A stretch of 38,778 nt of DNA, from positions 1 through 38,778 of the forward strand of contig CAZTDX010000033.1 in NCBI GenBank assembly GCA_964612425.1. Reading direction: 5' to 3'. The notes beneath the pieces were generated by a model that was given only the letters and a program-made list of their open reading frames with translations, had not been told where the DNA came from and searched no databases. This document shows positions 16,227-24,839 of this stretch, in pieces. Made by a program: the position numbers and the translations under genes. Position 1 is the stretch's first letter, and each line of letters opens with the position of its first letter. The stretch is from CAUJGP01 sp964612425. Its GTDB lineage: Bacteria > Bdellovibrionota > Bdellovibrionia > Bdellovibrionales > Bdellovibrionaceae.

Positions 16227-17766
16227 ACAAATTTAAATCCTCTTCAATATTATAATTCAATTTATCTTTCATATACTGAACTAACAAATTTTTGTCTTTA
16301 AATACAATGGGGATTTTAATTTGTCCTTGCTGACTGGTGTCTCTCAAATATTGAGTCAACCTTTCTGCCTCCAAACAACTTACTTTTGCTGCCCCTAGAA
16401 CACGAGAAGCTCGAAACTCTCGGTAGTCCTGATTCTGCTCACAAAGCACCTGGTCCAACTCAACTTCAAGTTTTTGCTCCAGCGATTTTATTGTTCCTAG
16501 CGCAATGGGTTTGAAAAATAATATAAAATGATAACCCAATTGATGTTGACCTTGATAGGAAGTTAAACAGAAGTGCGTGGGCCGATCTAAATAATTGATA
16601 TTTAAATTATCCATTGTTTTTTCAACGGCCTTAAGCAATTTATCTTCGGATATTTTTTCAGTCGCTAAATTGAGTCCGCCCCCACTTCGTCCCACCAGTG
16701 AAAACGTAAAATAGGGAGAAAGGCTCTCAACTTTGATCTCATCGCCTAAGGGGTACTTTAATAATCCATTGGGAGCCGTCAAAAGAACTCCATAGGTCTC
16801 GCCCAATCTTAATTCAGTGACATCCAGATAAGTTGAATTATTGTTTTTATCAATAAAATGAAAAATCAAATGGGGGTTTAACAAATAGTAAGAGAGATTC
16901 TTTGTCGATCGAAGGGGCAATCCTATGGGCGCTTCCGTTGCCGTATAAATCGGATAAAAAAACAACTCTCGACCACAAAGTGTATTAAGCCTTTCGCGGT
17001 ATAAATGAATATCGGTTCCTCCATAAAAACAAATTTTCAAATTTGGAAATATTGCCGCCAAGGAATTTACTTTATAAAACTCACAGAGCGAATCTAATAC
17101 TTCAATGAGAATGGCTGGAATTCCGGCAATGATTTTTAAATCAATATTTTTTGTTTGCTTATAAATAAGCTCTACTTTTTCTGACCACGAGAGCAGATTT
17201 AATTGTGGAGCCTTCGGAAAGAATAACCCCTTCATTATACTAGGTTCAAACTCATTAATAATACCTGAAATATAACCAAAAGAAACATTTCCTTCTTTAT
17301 ATACTTCGTTTGAAGCTGCAATGGACAGGGTATACGGTGGCTCATTGAGTAAATTAGGTTGCTCATTCAAAAGACAAGAAAGATTAAACAAACGCGCCTT
17401 ATTAAAGAGCTTAATCATGTTTAAATTATAAGGAATTTTTTTACCATGTTTTCCTGTCGTACCTGAAGTTAAACCTACTTTTATAATTGCATCATTCATT
17501 ATAGAATTTTTCTTGCCGGATATCGCATCCATAATAAATGGCTCTAACTCAGAATAAGTGAGTATAGGAAATTTATTTTTATACGCCTCCCATTGCACAA
17601 ACTGAGTTAGTTCGTATTTCTTTCCCAGCTCCGTCATTTTTAAGTGAGTTTGAATATTGGACCAAGTTTTCTTTTGTCTTTTTAAAAGCTCCTTCGGCGA
17701 AAGCAAGGCGTTTGAATAAACTTTTTTTAAATATAATTTTAAAATTGTATTTAAAATGAAATTCAC
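16216..17766 (-). CDS. GH3-family acyl-adenylating enzyme (acyl acid-amido synthetase-like)
   Basis: 516 residues with the plant GH3 layout: nucleotide loop VGLTSGTTGKHGKKIPY (97-113), YTATEAPIG (274-282), LGETYGVLLTAPNGLLKYPLGD (adenylation core, 321-342), VGRSGGGLNLATEKISED (358-375) and a C-terminal helical domain. Plant GH3 enzymes activate jasmonate, auxin or benzoate with ATP and join them to amino acids. Bacterial homologues are mostly uncharacterised. The start is a GTG whose last bases overlap the TGA of the upstream fusion gene (GTGA), a strong sign of coupled translation. The acceptor substrate cannot be read from sequence. It is cytoplasmic; no membrane segment. Confidence 0.85.
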   Translation of the reverse strand: MNFILNTILKLYLKKVYSNALLSPKELLKRQKKTWSNIQTHLKMTELGKKYELTQFVQWEAYKNKFPILTYSELEPFIMDAISGKKNSIMNDAIIKVGLTSGTTGKHGKKIPYNLNMIKLFNKARLFNLSCLLNEQPNLLNEPPYTLSIAASNEVYKEGNVSFGYISGIINEFEPSIMKGLFFPKAPQLNLLSWSEKVELIYKQTKNIDLKIIAGIPAILIEVLDSLCEFYKVNSLAAIFPNLKICFYGGTDIHLYRERLNTLCGRELFFYPIYTATEAPIGLPLRSTKNLSYYLLNPHLIFHFIDKNNNSTYLDVTELRLGETYGVLLTAPNGLLKYPLGDEIKVESLSPYFTFSLVGRSGGGLNLATEKISEDKLLKAVEKTMDNLNINYLDRPTHFCLTSYQGQHQLGYHFILFFKPIALGTIKSLEQKLEVELDQVLCEQNQDYREFRASRVLGAAKVSCLEAERLTQYLRDTSQQGQIKIPIVFKDKNLLVQYMKDKLNYNIEEDLNLYEK

Positions 17767-19679
17767 TCAATGCCTTTCCCTAAAAAATATTGACTCCAAA
17801 ATTGCTGCTGCCCCTCAGCTTGTTTATAAAACATACTGAGTCCTGAAATATAAATAGATTTTGTTTTTATTGATAATTCTCGTCCACCAGAATCTTCGCG
17901 GTAATTTAAATCAATTATCATGCGGGGCATCCAATGAACAGGGATTCCCTTAGTGCCCTCTTCTTGATAACGGCCTCCAGCCCAAATAACCACTTCAGGA
18001 TTCCAACCATGAAGGTCTTTTAATTCACGAGATTGGCCTGTTTGAACTGAAAAGTATTCTGCCTGTGGTAATAACTTTTTAAGAAGTGGCAATGTTCCGC
18101 CTCCACCCCACACAGACACTGGAATTTTTGACAACGCCCCTTCGCCACCACCAAGCGCCTTTTCCGCTTCTATAAATAAAGCACGCAAACCTTCTAAATC
18201 GGTGTTATGGCCCATCCATAACTTTTGTGATTTTAAAAACATGGTGTTCACCGAGTGGAACTCATTAGCCAAAGTTGTTTTCTCAGAACACATTTTATAA
18301 GCGATCAACTTGAGTGGCGAAGTAACTGCTGCGGCCCGAAGCCCCAACTCTTCAAGAAAACTAAGCCCAAATTCAAACTCATCCTCATCCAGCTGAATAG
18401 GATAAACTGGCAAACCATACTTTTTAAAATACTCTCCCTGGTGAATCGGCGTAAAGCTATGCTCGACAGGATTACCTAAAAGAGCTGCAAACTGAGATTT
18501 CTTATTTGCACATTCTAACTCAATTTTATTTATCCATTGGTAAAGGCTTGGTTGATCCACTGCCGACCCCTCACCCTCACGCCAAAAATTAAGCTTCTGA
18601 TGATTTCCCTTCCAAAGACGATACCACATCCAACGACCTTCAGAGGATCGAGGCAAAAAGCTTCTGTTATTTGGTGATTGCTGCTGCCAATTTTCTGCAA
18701 GCTTGAGTTCTTCAAAGTTTTTTATTTCAACAGCCAACTTTAAATGAAATCCTTCAGCCTCGTAGGACTCCATATTTTTCAGCAAAGTGTGTAGTGATTC
18801 GTTTTCGTGATAATGGTGGATTGAAAGTATCTGAAGGCCTTGACCCGCCTTTTTGTTAACACCCCTATCTACTTCACGATCATAATCAATATTTTGAAAC
18901 TGACATTCAAAATCAGGCACAGGACAAGTCTTTAATCGACGGGAAAATAATATATTATTTTGAGGAATATCTCTCTGTACCCATTGAATTTGTTCTTTTG
19001 TTAACAAATCATCTCGTACTTCAAAAAACTTTACCCCCCACTGGAGCCGACGTTGTATAAAATAATGCCACTTTGCTGGACTAGTAAAATGATGCGGTAA
19101 AAGCGTCAAAACTCCACCCACATTACTCGGATTTGTGAGCAAAATTTGCTTTTCAATCATGGAAGGATTCGTCAATCCTTCAGGAATCAAATACTCTTCA
19201 GCGGCAACGTCTAAGAAACGAGGGTGGCGAAGCTTTCTCCGATAAAAAAACTCCTCAAGAGGAGAAAGTTCTTTTTCTAAACTCGGGCGATCAAGAAAAA
19301 TGCGCCCTATTTTCTCACTTGCCCTTTGTAAATAAATTATTTTTATTTGCTTTCCAATTTCTAAAGTAGAAAGTGAATCCATCGAAAATCCGCCGCCCAC
19401 CGAAATATACAAATCAACCATCTCACTTTCAGACTGCGGCGAGGTTTTTAAATAAGGCCATATAATATTTTGAAAACACTCTAGTTCCTTTTTACGAAAA
19501 TAAGATTCACCATGATTTTGAAAGATTGTGGAAATAGATTGTCCTTCTCGCTTTTCAATTTCTGCATCTAAATCAATCAAACTATAATTAAAACACATAT
19601 CTTCCTTGAGGTAGGTCTCTATTCGTCTTAACAATGAGGTTTTACCGGTACCCCTTTGACCCACAAAAATTGTAATCAT
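17763..19679 (-). CDS. Trifunctional shikimate kinase / 3-dehydroquinate dehydratase / shikimate dehydrogenase fusion
   Basis: Start set at ATG 19679, with GGAG 5 bases upstream; an upstream ATG (19694) has no support. The 638-residue protein has three domains. Shikimate kinase (1-180): GQRGTGKT (7-14), DLDAE (36-40), FRKKE, GGG (95-97), LDRPSL (129-134). Type I dehydroquinase (about 188-385): FEVRDD (219-224), SIHHYHE with a catalytic-type His, and Lys314 in LKLAVE, placed like the Schiff-base Lys. Shikimate dehydrogenase (about 395-638): LGNPVEHSFTPIH, VTSPLK with Lys457, VNT, HNTD, a nucleotide-binding GGGGT (525-529) and ISGLSMFYKQA. The NADP-binding segment after it (SVQTGQSRE) is unlike the usual NRT. 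The domain order equals the last three of eukaryotic AROM. First gene of the operon. Confidence 0.82.
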   Translation of the reverse strand: MITIFVGQRGTGKTSLLRRIETYLKEDMCFNYSLIDLDAEIEKREGQSISTIFQNHGESYFRKKELECFQNIIWPYLKTSPQSESEMVDLYISVGGGFSMDSLSTLEIGKQIKIIYLQRASEKIGRIFLDRPSLEKELSPLEEFFYRRKLRHPRFLDVAAEEYLIPEGLTNPSMIEKQILLTNPSNVGGVLTLLPHHFTSPAKWHYFIQRRLQWGVKFFEVRDDLLTKEQIQWVQRDIPQNNILFSRRLKTCPVPDFECQFQNIDYDREVDRGVNKKAGQGLQILSIHHYHENESLHTLLKNMESYEAEGFHLKLAVEIKNFEELKLAENWQQQSPNNRSFLPRSSEGRWMWYRLWKGNHQKLNFWREGEGSAVDQPSLYQWINKIELECANKKSQFAALLGNPVEHSFTPIHQGEYFKKYGLPVYPIQLDEDEFEFGLSFLEELGLRAAAVTSPLKLIAYKMCSEKTTLANEFHSVNTMFLKSQKLWMGHNTDLEGLRALFIEAEKALGGGEGALSKIPVSVWGGGGTLPLLKKLLPQAEYFSVQTGQSRELKDLHGWNPEVVIWAGGRYQEEGTKGIPVHWMPRMIIDLNYREDSGGRELSIKTKSIYISGLSMFYKQAEGQQQFWSQYFLGKGIE

Positions 19680-19850
19680 TGAAACTCCATGCACTTTTTC
19701 AGCAGAATTATAAAAGTGATTGCATTAAAATTATTGCATAAATTGCACAAAAAACATCAACAACTTCTCCGCTTCACTGCGACGTATAACTTCTGCGCTA
19801 CTAAAATCCTTTTGAAATTCTATTGAGCCCTCTATAACATTTACCCTGCG
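19680..19850. promoter_or_regulatory. Divergent promoter region of the shikimate-fusion operon and lptD
   Basis: Three ATTGCA hexamers (19719-19724, 19733-19738, 19742-19747) sit between the divergent genes. A TATAAC (19833-19838) with TTGAAA (19812-19817, only 15 bases apart) lies just before the lptD ATG, so the lptD transcript may be nearly leaderless; no ribosome site is visible before that ATG. On the minus strand TTATAATTC (19704-19712) could be the -10 of the operon. These are read by eye and are tentative. Confidence 0.4.
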
Positions 19851-22271
19851 ATGAAGATTTTGAATTCCTATGTCTTAATGACTCTATTAATTTTATTTTT
19901 TACTCTACCGTTGTTGGCGCAAACAACATTTGAAGGGATGTCTATACAAGCCAAATCAGGAGAACGTGATTTAAAAAATCACACCCTCGATCTCTCTGGT
20001 GACGTACAAATTCTTTTTAAAGGTCAACTTTTAAAAACGGATCATGCCATCATTTATCAGGATACTAAAAAATTCGTTGCCGAAGGAAACGTTTTATTTA
20101 TGACCCCAAAAGCAACACTGGCTGGTCGGAAAATTGAAATGAATTATGAGACAAATGTGGGCACTATTTATTCTGGGTTTATTCAATCCGGTCAAATGAT
20201 TCTAGAGGGTGCTGTCATCGAAAAAACCGGCGAAGATCAATACATCGCCTCTCAAAGCCAGTTTACCTCTTGTACCACTTGTCCAGCAGCTTGGAGTTTT
20301 AAAGGTCAAACTGTAGAAGCTGAAATTGGTGGGTATGCCGTCATTAAAAATACTTTCTTTCAAGTCGGCACTGTCCCCATTTTGTGGCTACCCTATTTAA
20401 TTATCCCACTTAAGAGTGAAAGACAAACGGGACTTCTCACCCCTAGCATTGAATTCAATGATCCTAAATTAAAAAAGTTTAGCTTTTGGTTCCCCTATTT
20501 TTGGGCGATTTCTAAAAGTCAAGATGCGACCTTCACCTTACAAAAAAATACGACACGAGGTTTTAAAGGGCTGGCTAATTATCGCTACGTTCTTGATAAA
20601 AATAGTTTTGGTGAGTTAGACACTGGCTTTATTACGGATCACGAATATGGCCATTCTGATCGCTATACTAATTATTTAGGGGATAAATCAGAAGTGAATC
20701 GCTGGTTTTTAAGTTACAATCATTACTGGGTTCTGCCAAATGATTGGATTCAACGAGCACAAATTAATAATGCTAGCGACCTCAGTTATTACAACGATTT
20801 TCCTAATGAAGCCGCCGGCACAAATAATGAACCAGCCACTGAAACCCGCATTTCGCTGACAAAAAATAATCCCGATTATCATTTTAGTATTGATAACTCC
20901 TATTACATTAATCTCCTCAGAGGAAACCCCAAAGCCGGTAACCAGGATAGCGTCCATCGACTCCCAGAAATTACTTTTAGCTCTACTCAAAAACCTATTG
21001 GTGAATCTGGCTTTTTTTATAATTACGATTTAAAATATGCTTACTTTGCCAGAGATGATTTCGCTTATGATGATTTAACAACAATCACTGATCCCATTAA
21101 AAACACTCAAAAAAGACAAGTGACCCATGATTGTCCTGATAATAGCGTGAATTGGGACTATGACCCCAACTGTAAGCCGAGGCGTGATGGCAAATTTGAT
21201 GAGGGAACTGATTTAATTCGCTCAGGCCAAAGATTCATTGCTGAGCCCAGTATCACTCGCCCCATCCAATTAAATACTTATTATAATTTAATTCCGACCA
21301 TTTCCTATCGAGAAACCCATTATAATTTTGGAATTGAAAATGTTCCGAATTTATCTCGTCGTTTTTTAAGAGCTGAATTAAAGCTACAAACAACCTTTAG
21401 CCGTATCTTTGGCGATTTGAATAATCCTCGTGCAGAAAGAATAAAACACGAAATCGAACCGGAGATTATTTCAACTTCTGTACCCTGGTTGCAACAGCCC
21501 ACCAATCACCCTTTCCTCGGATTTAATAAATCCACTGAAATTCCATTCTTCTCTCGTGAAACATTAACTGACGCTGACTTAAACGGTGATAATGGTGTCC
21601 AATTTGATTATGACGACCGACTTTATGACCGAAATTTAATTACCTATCGAATTACAAATAAATTAACTCGAAAAAGCTGGAGCAATAAGGTTCCAAACTA
21701 CATACGTTTTCTCACCTGGCGGATCAGTCAAACTTACGATGCCTATGAGGCCCAGCGATCAGGAGACCGTCAGCCATGGTCTGACATTGAAAGTGTCTTA
21801 AATATTCGTTTACCTCATCTCAATACTTACACTAAAATAAACTTTTTTCCTTATCAAAAACTCAGTAATACCTCTTCCTATGTATCCATCAATGATGATT
21901 CTGGCGACTATATTAAACTCGGTCTTACAAGAAACTATAACATTAGTAGTAGCAGCACCAAAGTTGATGTCACTAACCGCACTGAAGATTACACGCTTCA
22001 AGTGGGAACATCCATGCGATACGTGAATTTTGCCGGAAGAATTATTTATAATGGAAATGATACCTCCGCAGCCAAAGACCGGACTCGTATTAAAGACATA
22101 ACGTTTGCAGTAATTATGCGACCACCAGGAAATTGCTGGGGCATCAACTTTGTCCACCACCAAGAAATCGGAAAACCAGATCAAACCTACAGATTCACCT
22201 TTGACTTTTTATTTGATGGAAACTCTCGCCTTCAAACCCCATCAAAACTCTTAAGCTCCTATAATTTCTGA
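19851..22271 (+). CDS. lptD: LPS-assembly outer-membrane protein LptD
   Basis: 806 residues, close to E. coli LptD (784). A signal peptide ends around Gln24 (LLAQ). The OstA/LptA-like jellyroll follows (about 28-140: LDLSGDVQILFKGQLLKTDHA, FVAEGNVLF, ATLAGRKIEMNYE), then the barrel, with LPYLIIPLKSERQTGLLTPSI near its start and GNCWGINF near the end. Cys141 and Cys144 (CTTC) and a few later Cys differ in spacing from the E. coli pairs, so disulfide control may differ. LptD with LptE passes LPS to the cell surface. The gene has no visible Shine-Dalgarno sequence and is divergent from the shikimate operon. Confidence 0.9.
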   Translation: MKILNSYVLMTLLILFFTLPLLAQTTFEGMSIQAKSGERDLKNHTLDLSGDVQILFKGQLLKTDHAIIYQDTKKFVAEGNVLFMTPKATLAGRKIEMNYETNVGTIYSGFIQSGQMILEGAVIEKTGEDQYIASQSQFTSCTTCPAAWSFKGQTVEAEIGGYAVIKNTFFQVGTVPILWLPYLIIPLKSERQTGLLTPSIEFNDPKLKKFSFWFPYFWAISKSQDATFTLQKNTTRGFKGLANYRYVLDKNSFGELDTGFITDHEYGHSDRYTNYLGDKSEVNRWFLSYNHYWVLPNDWIQRAQINNASDLSYYNDFPNEAAGTNNEPATETRISLTKNNPDYHFSIDNSYYINLLRGNPKAGNQDSVHRLPEITFSSTQKPIGESGFFYNYDLKYAYFARDDFAYDDLTTITDPIKNTQKRQVTHDCPDNSVNWDYDPNCKPRRDGKFDEGTDLIRSGQRFIAEPSITRPIQLNTYYNLIPTISYRETHYNFGIENVPNLSRRFLRAELKLQTTFSRIFGDLNNPRAERIKHEIEPEIISTSVPWLQQPTNHPFLGFNKSTEIPFFSRETLTDADLNGDNGVQFDYDDRLYDRNLITYRITNKLTRKSWSNKVPNYIRFLTWRISQTYDAYEAQRSGDRQPWSDIESVLNIRLPHLNTYTKINFFPYQKLSNTSSYVSINDDSGDYIKLGLTRNYNISSSSTKVDVTNRTEDYTLQVGTSMRYVNFAGRIIYNGNDTSAAKDRTRIKDITFAVIMRPPGNCWGINFVHHQEIGKPDQTYRFTFDFLFDGNSRLQTPSKLLSSYNF

Positions 22272-22418
22272 TCCAATATAATATCGTTCTCATCAATCGC
22301 TCTCATTATTTGTCTAAAAATTAAGCGACAAAGCAGCATTGCGTATAGATTTTTATCATTTTCTAACCTAGCTTCCCCACTTTAATGAAATGAACAGCAA
22401 ACTGGAGTGAGGTTAGAA

Positions 22419-22862
22419 ATGACAAAAAGGTTAATGATTGCTTCTGACCATGGGGGCTGGGAATTAAAAGAGAAAATCAAATCCCATTTTCCTGAAATTG
22501 AATGGATAGATTTAGGCACTGAAAACGCCAATCATTCCGTTGACTATCCAGACTTTGCTGATCTTCTTTGCAATAAAATTGAATCGAACAACAATGAACC
22601 TCAAGGTATCCTTGTCTGCGGCTCTGGCCAGGGGATGGCAATGAGGGCGAATAAATTCCCTCACATTAGAGCAGCTCTCGTTTGGAACGAAGAAAGCAGT
22701 CGGCTTGCCAGAGAACACAATAATGCCAACATTTTATGCCTTGGTGGTCGTCTTCTTAATCAAAATACTGCCTTTTCTTGCATTAAAATTTTTCTAACAA
22801 CTCCTTTTGCAGGAGGACGCCATTTAACTCGAGTAGAAAAAGTAAGCAAACCTGTTAAATAA
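22419..22862 (+). CDS. rpiB: Ribose-5-phosphate isomerase B
   Basis: Interconverts ribose 5-phosphate and ribulose 5-phosphate. Start at ATG 22419, with GAGG 6 bases upstream; a GTG at 22407 in the same frame would add four residues without its own ribosome site. The 147-residue protein shows IASDHGGWELKE (substrate-binding Asp-His), VDYPDFADL, the anion-hole/catalytic loop LVCGSGQGMAMRANK with the catalytic-type Cys, and HNNANILCLGGR. All key residues are present. It is followed 18 bases later by glyA, a common pairing in bacteria. Confidence 0.93.
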   Translation: MTKRLMIASDHGGWELKEKIKSHFPEIEWIDLGTENANHSVDYPDFADLLCNKIESNNNEPQGILVCGSGQGMAMRANKFPHIRAALVWNEESSRLAREHNNANILCLGGRLLNQNTAFSCIKIFLTTPFAGGRHLTRVEKVSKPVK

Positions 22863-22880
22863 ATAGAAAGAGAGCATCTT

Positions 22881-24140
22881 ATGTCAATCAACGAAACTTC
22901 AGCCCTTTATAAGACAGACCCTGAGATTGCAAAAATCATTGCCAAAGAACTTGATCGACAACAAAACGGTCTTGAGATGATTGCCTCAGAAAATTATGCT
23001 TCTCTTTCAGTTATGGAAGCACAAGGTTCCATACTTACCAACAAATATGCAGAAGGTTATCCCCACAAAAGATATTACGGCGGCTGTCAATTCGTAGACG
23101 AAGCCGAGACTCTCGCTATTGAGCGCGCCAAAAAGTTATTTGGAGTCGAGGGCGCCAATGTTCAGCCCCACTCTGGTAGCCAAGCAAATATGGGTGTCTA
23201 TATGGCGGCTTGCGAGCCTGGAGATACAGTCCTCGGCATGGATCTTTCTCATGGCGGACATCTCACTCATGGCTCTCCAGTTAATTTTAGCGGACTTATT
23301 TATCGAGCTGCAAGTTATCGATTAGATCCAAACTCAGGCCGCTTGAATTACGACTCCATTCGAGAACTTGCCAAAGAAGTTAAACCAAAAATGATTATCG
23401 CTGGCTACAGCGCCTATCCCAGACAATTAGATTTTGCAGCTTTTCGCTCTATCGCCGATGAAGTCGGAGCTTCACTGCTCGTCGACATGGCTCACTTTGC
23501 TGGTCTCGTAGCAACTGGACACCACCCATCACCTGTTCCCTATGCGGATTATATTACCTCGACAACACATAAAACGTTACGAGGACCACGGGGCGGATTA
23601 ATTCTTGCAAAAGAAGATCGAATGAAAAAAATCAACTCTCGAATTTTTCCTGGAATCCAAGGCGGCCCTCTTGAGCACGTCATTGCAGCTAAAGCCGTCG
23701 CATTCAATGAAGCCCTACAGCCTGATTTTAAAACTTACATAGGACAAGTAGTTAAAAATGCTCAGGCCCTTGCTTTAGCTCTACTTAGTCATGGCTTTGA
23801 TCTTGTGACGGGAGGAACTGACAATCACTTAATACTTGTCGATTTAAGTTCCAGAGACGTTACCGGCAAAGACGCTGAGATTGCCCTAGACCACGCTGGC
23901 ATTACGGTAAACAAAAACACTGTACCCAATGAAAAGCGAAGTCCCTTTGTAACAAGTGGAATTCGAATTGGTACTCCTGCTCTCACCACGCGCGGAATGA
24001 AAGAGGCTGAGATGGTGCAAATTGCAAAATGGATTGCTCAAATTCTCACAGAACCAAATAATTCTAGTTTAATTGAAAAAACCAAGACTCAAGTCCAGGA
24101 TTTGTGCCGGACTTTTCCTATTTATGGAAATATCCGATAG
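22881..24140 (+). CDS. glyA: Serine hydroxymethyltransferase
   Basis: PLP enzyme making glycine and methylenetetrahydrofolate from serine; it thus supplies the folate used by TrmFO in this genome (inference). The 419-residue protein has family signatures NGLEMIASENYAS, NKYAEGYPHKRYYGGC, VDMAHFAGLVATG and the PLP lysine in TSTTHKTLRGPRGG. C-terminal TSGIRIGTPALTTRGMKE is normal. Length matches E. coli GlyA (417). Expressed with rpiB and the M23 lipoprotein, whose start is 9 bases downstream. Confidence 0.96.
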   Translation: MSINETSALYKTDPEIAKIIAKELDRQQNGLEMIASENYASLSVMEAQGSILTNKYAEGYPHKRYYGGCQFVDEAETLAIERAKKLFGVEGANVQPHSGSQANMGVYMAACEPGDTVLGMDLSHGGHLTHGSPVNFSGLIYRAASYRLDPNSGRLNYDSIRELAKEVKPKMIIAGYSAYPRQLDFAAFRSIADEVGASLLVDMAHFAGLVATGHHPSPVPYADYITSTTHKTLRGPRGGLILAKEDRMKKINSRIFPGIQGGPLEHVIAAKAVAFNEALQPDFKTYIGQVVKNAQALALALLSHGFDLVTGGTDNHLILVDLSSRDVTGKDAEIALDHAGITVNKNTVPNEKRSPFVTSGIRIGTPALTTRGMKEAEMVQIAKWIAQILTEPNNSSLIEKTKTQVQDLCRTFPIYGNIR

Positions 24141-24149
24141 GATAGGTGA

Positions 24150-24839
24150 ATGAGTCAAAAAAATATAAATATTCTCAGACTAAACACCAAGCTTAAAACA
24201 CTTGCACTTTTATCGCTTAGTGTTTGGGGAACATTTTTGGGTAGTGGTTGCACTTCTATTAAAACTCCTGGCTTTACGAGTCCTCTGAGTCACTTTAATC
24301 CTATTCCCAATCAAATTGTACCCATGGAAGAATTGGTCGACGAAGAGGTTGGCGAGGGCCCCAGTGCTCCCTTTGGTTTTTTTACTCCTCTCGATGTAAA
24401 AACAGAATTTGATTGGCCCGTAGACAGTGCTCGTCTTACTCGCGGTTTTTTACCTTATGCTCGCCCGCGTCCACACCTTGGTCTTGATCTTGCTGATCGC
24501 CGAGGAACGCCCGTGCTGGCAGCACAAGATGGTCTAGTGATTTATGCAGGCTCTGGTTTTCGCGGATTTGGTCGCTTCGTTATTATTGAACACAACAATG
24601 ACTGGGCATCCTTCTATGGCCATCTCGATAAAATTTTAATTAAACAAGGAATGACGGTAAAAAAAGGTGATTTTATTGGACAGATGGGACGAACGGGTCG
24701 AGCGACTGGCACTCATCTTCACTTTGAAATTCGCCATGAAAAAAAGGCTATAGATCCTATAGCCTTTCTTCCTCAAGCCAGTGATTGGGCCAAGCCTAAA
24801 AATAAGCTCGACCATCATCCACAAACTGCTTCGAATTAA
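24150..24839 (+). CDS. M23-family peptidase lipoprotein (LytM/envelope endopeptidase)
   Basis: 229 residues. Signal sequence with lipobox LGSGC (about residue 34), a short linker, then an M23 domain with all metal ligands: His and Asp in HLGLDLAD, and His-x-His in THLHFEIR, plus VIIEHNNDWASFYGHL and GQMGRTGRATG. Such proteins cut peptidoglycan cross-links. The Asp in HLGLD and the HxH indicate an active enzyme rather than a degenerate EnvC/NlpD type. It ends immediately before the stop of the convergent outer-membrane gene. The terminator of that neighbour lies inside its coding region (24743-24767). Confidence 0.85.
   Translation: MSQKNINILRLNTKLKTLALLSLSVWGTFLGSGCTSIKTPGFTSPLSHFNPIPNQIVPMEELVDEEVGEGPSAPFGFFTPLDVKTEFDWPVDSARLTRGFLPYARPRPHLGLDLADRRGTPVLAAQDGLVIYAGSGFRGFGRFVIIEHNNDWASFYGHLDKILIKQGMTVKKGDFIGQMGRTGRATGTHLHFEIRHEKKAIDPIAFLPQASDWAKPKNKLDHHPQTASN
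24743..24767 (-). terminator. Intrinsic terminator of the minus-strand gene, embedded in the M23 coding region
   Basis: AAAGGCTATAG (24743-24753) and CTATAGCCTTT (24757-24767) pair perfectly over 11 bases around a 3-base loop. Read on the minus strand the hairpin is followed by seven T. The downstream end of the minus-strand outer-membrane gene is at 24840, 73 bases earlier on that strand, so this is its likely terminator, yet it encodes codons of the M23 protein on the other strand. Confidence 0.75.
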
